In this document: in pieces, positions 55,107 to 64,000 of the stretch
Layout of the letters: each line of letters opens with the position of its first letter
Position numbering within the stretch: the first letter of the stretch is position 1
NCBI GenBank assembly: GCA_021464415.1
Contig: CM038471.1
Coordinates: 10,133,386 to 10,197,385 of the forward strand
Direction: 5' to 3'
DNA length: 64,000 nucleotides
Origin: Lonicera japonica
Lineage: Eukaryota; Streptophyta; Magnoliopsida; Dipsacales; Caprifoliaceae
The notes under the pieces: model-generated
What the model was told of the DNA's origin: nothing
The model's database searches: none
What the model saw: only the letters and a program-made list of their open reading frames with translations
Program-made: the position numbers and the translations under genes

Positions 55107-56214
55107 GTATCTTATTTAATTTTTAAAGACTGGATAAGAGATAGGAGTGACATCAAGTGTTTAGTGGGATGAAAATATCATAATCATTTTTACTAAAAAA
55201 AAATATTAGCAAAGTTATTTACAACCCTTTATATTTGTCATAAACACATTTTTTGTCATAAACATTGTTCTATGATAAATTTATTATGCAAAGATGGAAA
55301 GAGTTTGTTTGTAAGAACCCACCTAATATCAAAAAATATTGAAAGGGGTATTTGTGATAAATAAGGAGGTGTTATAATGTATTATTAGTTAAATTAGGAG
55401 TGTTCATTTGAGGGGTGTAAATAACACTTGCCAAGAATATTGGGTGTGATATGCCACTTAAGTTGTTCTAATTTATTTTGATTATTGACTGATGTGTTTG
55501 TACTATTTTTATTTTATTTATATTGGGTGATGTTTGAAGCAACTTTCGTGCATCTCAACTAATTACCCGTTACAGCTTAGACCACACTCGTTTTTGCTCA
55601 TAAATGTTTTTGCAAGCGCTCGAGTTCAATTTGTGAAGCCCCCAGTTGATCCCAAAGCTTAACCCATTGCAATAACCGTTAAGATGTTTGTCCTATTTTT
55701 ACCACTAAAAGTTGACGCACATACAATGAGGATGTATGTATAATTTTAATTTAAAATAAAAAAAATAAAAAATAAAATTATTGTTAACTCAATAGTTAAA
55801 TTTTTTTATATTTAACCTTAAAATTTCTAGTCTCGCCTTATTAATAAAATATATTTTTTAATATAATAATAAGGATAAAAATAAAAAAAATAATTTATTA
55901 GAATAATAATTGCTTCAATTACCTTTGAATTTATATTATTATTATACAAGCAAATCAAGTCTCCTTTATAATCTTATTTATTTATTGTCTGACTCCATTA
56001 AAAAAACTGCAGGTGACTGATTTCGTTCAGAGTCCAGAAATTATCAACCACCTACCTACATTTATGCTCCAAAAGAATCTGACATTGGTAGCTTTATCTA
56101 TATTATATATAAAAATATAAATAACTTAAAGTATTTTTTTTTTTATTGACAAATATATTTTTTTATTTTAAAATTAAAATTTTCTATTTAAAATGAAAAT
56201 AACGTTGTACTAAA

Positions 56215-56625
56215 AATAAAATTGTGTATTTTATGCTTTTCATTCAAAATGAAATTTACAATAGTATTAAATTATTTTACTAATAAAAAAATTATGTATT
56301 TATATTTTTTACTCAAAATGAAATTCGTAATATTATCAAATTACTCTACTAATGAAAATCTTTAAAAATATTAAATTAAAATCAAATTATGTATTTTATG
56401 TGTTCTACTCAAAATAAAATTATGTATTTTATATCTTTTACTCGAAACAAAATTCACAATAGTATCAAATTACTCTACTAATAATTTTTTTTATATATTT
56501 TATGCCTTCTACTCAAAATGAAATTCACAATAATATCAAATAACTCTACTAATGAAAATCACGTCGTACTACTCAAAATAAAATTATGTCTTTTACTCCT
56601 TTTATTCTACTCAAAATAGAATATA
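56215..56625. repeat. degenerate ~95-bp AT-rich tandem repeat
   Basis: Four to five diverged units with the landmarks ACTCAAAATGAAATTCACAAT, A(G)TATCAAATTACTCTACTAAT and TATGTATTTTAT. Lengths vary. Non-coding. Confidence 0.6.
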
Positions 56626-56708
56626 TACACACATAAGCCATATCAAAAAACACAAAATAAATTACCAGCTTCTCGAAATATACACAGTTCGTTCTCTCTC
56701 TTCAAACA

Positions 56709-56771
<63 letters not shown>
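56709..56771. repeat. (TTA)n microsatellite
   Basis: About 21 tandem TTA units. The minus frame across it gives a run of Asn and is not a gene. Confidence 0.97.
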
Positions 56772-56772
<1 letters not shown>

Positions 56773-57342
56773 AACGGATCCTATTTCATGAAACAACAGT
56801 TCAACATAATAATTGATGTTAGTTAGTATTTTTATAATTTGTTTTATGGTCGACAATAGTTCTCTCTCTGCGTAAATAAATTTTTTTTTACTAGTTTATT
56901 GGTTAGTGTTTTTTTTTTATTGGTTAATGGTCGACAATAGTACTTATTGGTTAGTGTTTTTTTTATTATTATTGGTTGCGTACACTTTAAATTTAATTAA
57001 TTTTCTTGTCTATTGGTTAAATAAAAAATACAATTAATTAAACTAATAATAATGTACTAATTATATAATATACTTCAATACAGGTTTATGATTGGCCACC
57101 CGCGAAAATTTGGTGTAACAGTTTTAGTACACCTAATTGATTATACCATTTTCTTACAATTTTAAATTACCTTCTACACTTGATATTATTGTTTTTGGTT
57201 TATTTGTTATATATTTATCAAGCTTTTGCTTTGGATAGAACTTCTTTTATTTTTTTTGCCAATTTTTTTTACATATTTATTACTAAAATTAATAACATTT
57301 GTCAAACACTAAAGTCACGTGCAACGCACGTGTACAAAAGCT
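56772..57342. other. AT-rich intergenic DNA, nothing recognised
   Basis: TTGGTTAGTG-TTTTTTTT and GGTCGACAATAGT words are duplicated at 56850-56960. The GTCACGTGCAACGCACGTG sequence near 57314 resembles a terminus seen in old plant transposons, but I could not find a partner end. Confidence 0.4.

Positions 57343-57427
<85 letters not shown>
57343..57427. repeat. (TAA)n microsatellite
   Basis: About 28 tandem TAA units. Confidence 0.97.
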
Positions 57428-57428
<1 letters not shown>

Positions 57429-57693
57429 ATATTTAGTTCCTTTTTCCTTTTTCAAATACAATCCATAATAAATTTAGATGAGATTCTTGGAAGGATGGAG
57501 GGGGATCGAAACCCGATTGACTGAATTATGATACATTATTTTTACTACTCGGACCAATCCTGGGATCTCACACATTTGTCTCTTTAACAATTTTGAAGTA
57601 AAAAACTAAGAAATGATCATATAATTACTCTCCTCATAAAAATTTGAGCAATGGAAGGGAAATGACTCATCAAGTAGCAGGTAGATTCGTTAA

Positions 57694-58207
57694 AAGCATC
57701 TCTAATAATAATGTGTAAAAAAATATAGACTAATAAATAATTGACATTTGGTTGATAAAAAATTATTTTACACATAAATTATACACATTCTCATTTTTGT
57801 TCCAATAGTTCATACTTATAATCTTGTGTAAAATTATGATGCAACAATTATATGAAAACACATGGAATATATAATATTCAACATTTTTTATAAATATTTT
57901 TTATTTATAATTAAATAGTCAATGTATGTATTGATTTAAAGATCTTGATAAGTAGTAGAATTCAAATATGCAAGTTTTATTACAAAATATATTTTTAATT
58001 TTTAATTATATTATTTTGAATTTTTTGTAAAAAGTTAGAAAGAGAAAATGATGAGGTGAATGTGTAAAATAAATGTATAAAATACATACCTATTTTATAT
58101 AAAACATGATATAACATATTTTACACAATATCATTAAAACACTAAAAAATATACATAATGTATAAATTTTATATAACATAATTTACATATACTCATTAAA
58201 AATACTC
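57694..58207. mobile_element. decayed MITE of the GCATCTC(C/T)AA class with TAA flanks
   Basis: The left end AAGCATCTCTAATAATAATG and the right end, minus strand GAGTATTTTTAATGAGTATA, are diverged inverted repeats; TAA flanks both sides (57691-57693 and 58208-58210). The interior is AT-rich with repeated TGTGTAAAAT/ATTTTACAC words. Same terminus class as 1365-1750 and 15858-16554. Confidence 0.6.
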
Positions 58208-58210
58208 TAA

Positions 58211-60119
58211 TTTAATTGTGCGAATAATTGAAATGACTAATAAAATTAGTCAATGTAATTGTCAAGTCATTTAACAGGTACATTAGTGTTCTTACGAGGA
58301 TAGGTACACATACATTGATACACATTAATTATGTGTCAGAGATGTACCATATTATATGTTAACAAATATTTTGTGTTATATAATATTAACTAGTGTGTAA
58401 ATCCGTGCGATCTATGGGCGGCGCGGCTTTCTTACAATATTGATGTCAAATAATAAATATAAATATAAAAAACCGTACATTAAAATTTGGAATATGCATG
58501 ATGTAGTATTTCAAGAGGAACCCACACAAACCTAGAACATATCTTGAGCTCAAGTATCTAAGTTGGATTTTTCATAGTTTGTAGCTAAAGAGAAAGAGTT
58601 ACTATTATTTTTTATAAAATAAAATAAAATTAATTAATATAAAAGGAATAATAAAATTTACTTAATTTTTAACTTTCATATGATTTAGAAGAAAGGAAAA
58701 AAAAAAAAAAAACATTCATGCAAATTGTTTAAATGCAAATATTGATAGAGGGAAGAAACTCTGAGGGTCCAAGTTTTATCCATCACCATCGCCAGCGTTA
58801 ACAATACTCGAATATTAGGTAGGCATTATGGGTTCAACTTGCACCATTCCTTTTTAATAGATTTTGAGTCCTTGATTGGATTTTGAAATGTCCTATCATT
58901 ACTTTAAAATATATAGTGGTAAGATTAATATTTAATGGTCAGATTAATATTCAAATTTGAATTCAAATCCAAATATAATCGTTTAAATCTTATGTTGTTA
59001 CGAAATATTGACCTCAAAGTAGGCTGCCCTATTATGTTGCTACTAAATATTGTATCTAAAGATGGTCTTTGTAATGGTACGAGATTGATCGTGTAAAACT
59101 ATAGTTCTTTTGTAATTGAGGCTAGGATTTTGTAATCGAGCCTATGCTTTGACCATTAATAAATCACAAGGCTAGTCTATCAATTTTGTTAGTCTCAATT
59201 TGTGAATTATATTTAGTCATGGCCAACTTTATGTGGCATTATCAAGATGTACAAGCTCGGACCATATTAACATTCTTTTACAAATATTTATTTCCTTAAC
59301 TTATTTTTTGTCCCTTTTTATTTGCAATCGGATATTATTTCATATACCTTTTAATGATACTTTTATTTTGTACTGTTAATATTTTTTTCGTGATGCCGTA
59401 CTGTCAGCATGGGCATGGGCAATACCTAATTAAAAGAAATTAGATGGAATGTGTAATGGAGAGGAGTCAAGACTTGTTTTGTGAGTTTATTAGGGAAAAA
59501 TAAAATAAAAAACGAGGCTTACGTCTCAATATTCCTCAAGACCTATATCTCGCATCGCACAAGCAAAACACCTCAAACCTGCTTTAGGTCTTTTAAAACA
59601 TCGAAAAAAACCACCACTACTATTCAAAATTACTGTGAGCCTCTATACAAACCTACCCCACATCTACACCTATACGAAATGAACCAATTCAAAACCTCCA
59701 AATCCATCGGTTCATCAAAACCTCTCAATTACTGTTCACCAAAACCACCAATGTTCATTTATAGTAAAAAAAAAAAAAAAAAAAATTAATAGTCGTGCCA
59801 CCCTATAATATAGATTTATAGATAGAACAAGATTCATATGCCACGATTTATTGGCGAATAAAATGTTAGGCCAACAGCTTGTGAGGTCAATATTGGCTGG
59901 GAGGATAGCACGAGTAATTAATAATGTTACACATTCCAAATTATTTTTGAAATGTGTATTATGAATGCTAGGCCGGTTATGTCATTCACTTATTTAATAA
60001 TTTTCAGATCATTCTAATTCTAAGATGAAACACGAAACAATCACCCCCTCCAAATCACTTATATTAAAATATGAAAGAGATCAAGATCCTGTTTTGATTG
60101 CTTAATTGTAGCTTCTAAA
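58211..60119. other. intergenic DNA, nothing recognised
   Basis: AT-rich with a poly(A) run at about 59767-59785. The frame 59481-59789 (102 codons) ends in the poly(A)-encoded Lys run, has no family match and biased composition, so I do not call it. A TAACTAGTGTGTAAATCCGTG sequence near 58387 resembles ends of old plant transposons but no partner end was found. Confidence 0.5.
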
Positions 60120-61368
60120 CTCGCAAATATATCCGCTGGGACATGATGCATCATATCGTGTCCTCGGCAAGATATTCATGAACACCACCATTCATCTCGA
60201 TCCAACTTGACCCAGGCTTTTTGTTTATCTTTTGTGCTCTCATAATATTTCCCATCTTTAATGCATCTTACCATCTATTTGCATCACAGTAAATATTCCA
60301 CAAAAGTACAACCACCCCATCATCCTGTTCTAGTTCAATCTCCTTCTTTCCCGCCATTTCGACCAGTTTTAACTTCCCATTACGTAGCATCTGGGTCAAT
60401 GGGCATATGCTCAATCAACTCTATTGCCTCCTCTAAACGCCCTACTCGGCCAAGAAGATCCACCATACACCCATAATGCTCGATCTTACGTTTCAAACCA
60501 CAACAATTGATCATCTTATTCAACAAGTTCTGCCCTTCACTAACTAAACCAGCATGAATACAAGCTGATATCATGGAAACAAATGTAATCTCATTTTGTG
60601 TTTGCTCAGAAGCAAGCATGTTATCAAAGACCTCAAGTGCGTATCTATTAGAGCATTAAGCCAATCCTGAAATCATGCTTGTCCAAGAAAATACATCCTT
60701 GATAGGCATCTGGCCAAAGATCTCTACAACCAACTCAAGGCTTCCACTCTTTTCAATACATATCTATAAGAGCATTATTAATAGCTACATTAGTGGAAAG
60801 ATTGGCCAAGAGCTCCAATATCAGCACAACCAGAAAAAAAAAAACAGCTACTATCATGATAGCCATAGGACTATCTTCACTTTTTGCTCTTATCCACCTA
60901 AAAAGTTCTAACCCCTGAACCGAGGTCTTCCCACCAACATCCCCCACAATCATCCTCGTCCAATAAACTACATTCCTTTGAGGCATTTCATCAAACACTT
61001 TTCGGGCAGACTGTATATCACCACACTTGATAAACCCATTAAGCAAACTAGTCCAAGAAGTTACATCCTTAATCACCATATTCCTAAACAAAACCTCAGC
61101 CATCTCAATTCTTGCATTTCTACTATACATATCAATCATAGCATTACCCATGATTGGTTCATTGCCCAATTTAAATATTAACACCATCCCATGAACTATT
61201 CTCCCATGTATCAAATATTTGCTCCGTCCACAAGCTGATAGGGCACCAAAAATGGAATCCATGACCATAGAGAATTAACTCAGAGACTGCTTTTCTTGGG
61301 AATTGGAGGTGTGAATAGAGAGAGATTAGACAGGTTCTTAATCTGATTGAAGACACTTTGGGCTTCAA
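60120..61368 (-). pseudogene. PLS-class pentatricopeptide repeat (PPR) pseudogene with E domain
   Basis: Read on the minus strand from ATG 61368. PPR motifs: NAMIDMYSRNARIEMAEVLF, VTSWTSLLNGFIKCGDIQSA, RKVFDEMPQRNVVYWTRM, NNALIDMY, then in another frame TFVSMISACIHAGLVSEGQN and EHYGCMVDLLGRVGRLEEAI. The C-terminal E-type motif is near 60180-60240 (KKPGSSWIEMNGGVHEYLAE). These proteins usually go to mitochondria or chloroplasts and act in organelle RNA processing or editing. Frameshifts occur near 61260, 60770-60640 and 60380, and a stop follows DPDAT at 60380. At about 410 codons it is shorter than typical family members. Probably a decayed copy of an intronless PPR gene. Confidence 0.85.
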
Positions 61369-62224
61369 CTGATATGTTCAGTTTTGTCTAATTGTTTACT
61401 AGTTTGCAAGAGAAGTGTTGGTGATTGCAGAGGCCGAGGGTAATAGGCATAAATTTGAATGATGAGCTTGTTTTGGGTTCCACATTTGTCTAATAGATAT
61501 CGAAAATTTGTTAATTTCTGTTACCTATTTGTCTATGGGCCTTTTTTCATTCTTTATTGAATAAAGGACTAATACTTGTTGGGCCCTTTGCCCTTTTGGT
61601 GTTCATTGAATAAAGGCCCTCAGCATATTTCATTTTTTGGCATAATATTAAATGATTTCAACCGCCTTAGAGTTTGTGTAATGTTGTTTAATTTATTTTA
61701 CGGTTCTCTTTTCAGGAATTTATTTATGGAATAACCTTTTAATCTTGTAGCTACAAAATTGAAATTAGGGATAGTAATCGTGCCACTTAATGTTTTTATT
61801 TAATTGTTATTTTCATATTGAATATATAGAAGTTGTATGATTCATAGGATAAAATACATATACAAAGATGTGGCAAACGCGATGTACATGTAATAACAAT
61901 TATAATAAAGGATAATGCTGCCTTGTAGTTAAGATCTTTGCTCATTTTTAAAGTGGTATAGGTTCCCTTTCCGTTCCCCTCTCAAACCACTCGGATATTA
62001 AAAAAATAAAATAAAATTTGTCTGACTATTCTTTTAAGAAGTAAATTAAGTAATTTTATATGTTCCAAACTGGAAACCTACATTTCCTTTAGATTAAATG
62101 AGAAATGATACTTAATTTGCAACGGATAAAATTAATATTTAAGACATTAGACATTTTCGTTGTTAACCGCTCTTTATGCTACAACTGGGAGGGCAAGACG
62201 CTATAATGCAAAAGGCAAAAAAAA
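61369..62224. other. intergenic DNA, nothing recognised
   Basis: AT-rich sequence upstream of the PPR pseudogene; a GGGCCTTT..TTCATT..GAATAAAGG phrase is repeated at about 61536-61570 and 61580-61620. No ORF or transposon end recognised. Confidence 0.5.
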
Positions 62225-63960
62225 ATCCAGTTGAAGTCCAACATGATCAGGCATAGAGTACAATGGACGTTATTTATAGATGGCTCTTCCACCAAGAATG
62301 GGTCTAGTGTCAGCATTGTCTTAAAAACCATTGAGGGATCAGTCATTGAGCAAGTTGTCCGTTTAGGGTTTGAAGCCTCTAATAATGAGGCTCTGATTGT
62401 GGGATTGAAGAAAGCAAAGTCTTCGATGCTCAAAATTTGCTGATACATTGCAATTCCCAGTTAGTGGCTAATCAACTTATTAGGGAATATATTGCTTGAA
62501 ATGAGAGGTGGAGACTTATATGAAGCTTGCTTAAAAATTGTTCAAAGGTTTCCGTTTGGCCTACGTGGAAAAGTTCCCTAAAGCAAGTAACTTCCATACA
62601 AATGCGCTAGTTACATTGTCCTATGCCGTGGATTCAAACCTAAAATGAACTATAGAAGTGGACTTTCTACCAAGGCCAAGTATAGAGGCCGTCCAAATTA
62701 TTGTGAACTACATGGAGACTGATCTTGGAGGAAGCTGGTTGGATCCAATCATTCAATACTTGAAAGATAGAACCCTACTAGAGGATAACAACGAGGCATA
62801 CAGGGTTAAGGCTAAGTCATCTTGGTATTGGCTCTCCCCCGATTGAGTTCTTTCTAAAAGATCCTACTAAGGCTCCTACATGAGATGTGTTCACCCTAGA
62901 AGAGTTAGGATGTCTTATTCGAGTTACATGAGAGTAGTTGTGGTAGCCACACAGGTGGCCAATCTCTTGCCCATATGGCCAAGAGTCGAGGCTATTGCTG
63001 ATCGTTCATGTAAAGAGACACCTTGGCCTATGTTCGAAAATGAAACAAGTGTCAAAATTATTTGCTGATCATTCACCAGCAGGCAACAGAGCTCCATCCG
63101 GTCACTAGTCCATAGCATTTTGCATAATGGGGACTAGATGTTCTGGGGCCATTTCCACAGGGTTCTAGATCCCGAAGATACCTTTTGATGGGAGGAAATT
63201 ACTTCACTAAATGGATTGAGGCAGTACCACTTCATAACATAGCAAAATACAATGTCAAAAGTTTCCTTTGGAAGAACATAATCACAAGGTTTGGAGTTTT
63301 AATGATGCTAGTGTCGAACAACATCACTTAATTTAATAACAAAACTATTCAAGAGTTATCTAGCAAGTACAACATTCAACAAAGTCTCTCCAGTGTGGCC
63401 CATCCCTAAAGCAATGGGCAGGCTGAGGCCTCTAACAAAGTTATTGTGGATTTTCTGAAAAAACAATTGGAAAGAGCAAATGGGATGTGGGTGTAAAAAC
63501 ATCCTTCAATCATATGGGCATTCCTAACCACCCCGAGGAGATAAACTAAAAAAAATGCCGTTCTCCCATACATATGGAACATAAGCTATAATACCTCTAA
63601 AGGTCGGCTTACCAAAGCTCAGAACAGCTCAAATACAAGCTGGGGTTAACGATGCAATTTTCGAAGAAGCATTGGATTTAACCGAGGAATGAAGAGAAAC
63701 CGTGCTAATTTGTTTGGCTAACTACAAACATTCACTCTTTCAAAGAAAACAAAGACATGTTAAGGCAAGGGAATTCCAAGTTAGAGATCTAGCACTATGG
63801 AAGACATTGTGCAACTGTAACTTAAAGAGGGTAAGCTCGGCCAAAATTGGGAAGGAAAGTACAAAGTTACCTCGGTAGGATCAACAGGGGCATAATACCT
63901 AGATCAATCCCAATTCTGTGAAACATCTCCAACCATAGAATATATTATAATTAACTAGGA
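62225..63960 (+). pseudogene. decayed Tat-like Ty3 RNase H and integrase remnant
   Basis: RNase H (archaeal-like, Tat type) at 62258-62440: WTLFIDGSSTKNGSSVSIVL and VVRLGFEASNNEALIVGLKK. The linker at 62658-62846 has VDFLPRPSIEAVQ-like sequence and WLDPIIQYLKDRTLLEDNNE. The integrase follows with many stops: ELHPVTSP near 63085, GNYFTKWIEAVPLHNIAKYN, WKNIITRFGV, and NGQAEASNKVIVDFLKKQLE; SDNGTQF is decayed to SNNIT. An integrase tail REFQVRDLALWK lies near 63770. No LTR is seen before the window ends. It is clearly older than, and different from, the element at 36587-55106. Confidence 0.8.
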
Positions 63961-64000
63961 ATAAGTCCAGAAGATATGTAAGGCTAGCAAAGGGCTATTG

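Larger units (their letters stand above)
27239..56100. repeat. copy C of the ~3 kb A/B/C repeat, split by four insertions
   Basis: Copy C segments are 27239-27309, 35652-35744, 36032-36203, 36483-36586 and 55107-56100. The insertions are the copia element (27310-35651), two Stowaway-like MITEs (35745-36031 and 36204-36482) and the Ty3/Tat element (36587-55106). The joined flanks match copies A and B in order. It ends at TCTGACATTGGTAGCTTTAT near 56100. Confidence 0.8.

Noticed and set aside
56662..56856. Minus-strand frame with a poly-Asn run
   Set aside because: Produced by the TTA microsatellite.
59481..59789. 102-codon plus-strand frame
   Set aside because: Low-complexity Lys/Thr/Pro-rich, ends in a poly(A) run, no recognisable family and no promoter signal.

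Overview
This is plant nuclear DNA from a eudicot. It carries a TIR-type NB-ARC resistance gene with eudicot-style introns, a decayed PLS-class pentatricopeptide-repeat (PPR) gene, and a dense set of plant transposons: Ty1/copia, Ty3/Tat, hAT, Mutator-like, Harbinger-like and Stowaway-like. The intergenic DNA is very AT-rich. The one large GC-richer block (about 36.6-55.1 kb) is a single long retrotransposon. The species cannot be named from sequence alone. I saw no rRNA, tRNA, CRISPR or bacterial feature.

Layout. 0-2.6 kb: two hAT-like non-autonomous elements, a nested MITE and a LINE reverse-transcriptase scrap. 2.8-5.3 kb (minus): a TIR-NB-ARC gene whose exons 1-3 are open but which loses its leucine-rich repeats in the window; its MHD motif reads MHQ. 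5.5-14.7 kb: old, diverged repeats cut by a 1.65 kb solo LTR with a perfect TCTCT target duplication. 14.8-56.1 kb: three diverged copies (A, B, C) of one roughly 3 kb non-coding repeat, each split by later insertions. Copy A holds a Harbinger-like MITE with a hAT MITE nested in it and a 3.5 kb long-TIR element. Copy B holds a 1.36 kb Mutator-like insertion. Copy C holds an 8.3 kb copia element, an inverted pair of Stowaway-like MITEs and an 18.5 kb Tat-lineage Ty3 element. 56-60 kb: AT-rich DNA, microsatellites and a MITE. 60.1-61.4 kb (minus): PPR pseudogene. 62.2-64 kb (plus): decayed RNase H-integrase of another Tat-like element.

The most interesting object is the Ty3/Tat element at 36587-55106, flanked by GTATC on both sides. 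Its gag-pol runs on the minus strand. Downstream of pol it carries two plus-strand (antisense) genes with their own promoters: an intact 418-codon ORF resembling DUF7745, and a five-exon plant mobile domain (PMD) gene, now broken, whose first intron is filled by a 68-bp minisatellite. The 12-bp palindrome TGTCGCGCGACA and close variants cluster just upstream of the TATA box in all three promoters: the LTR (5 or 6 copies), the PMD gene (3) and the DUF7745 gene (2). The DUF7745 promoter also shares non-palindromic sequence with the LTR. This looks like one operator-like module placed at three divergent promoters of one transposon, a plausible self-regulation or anti-silencing circuit. The function is inference; the motif arrangement is directly visible.
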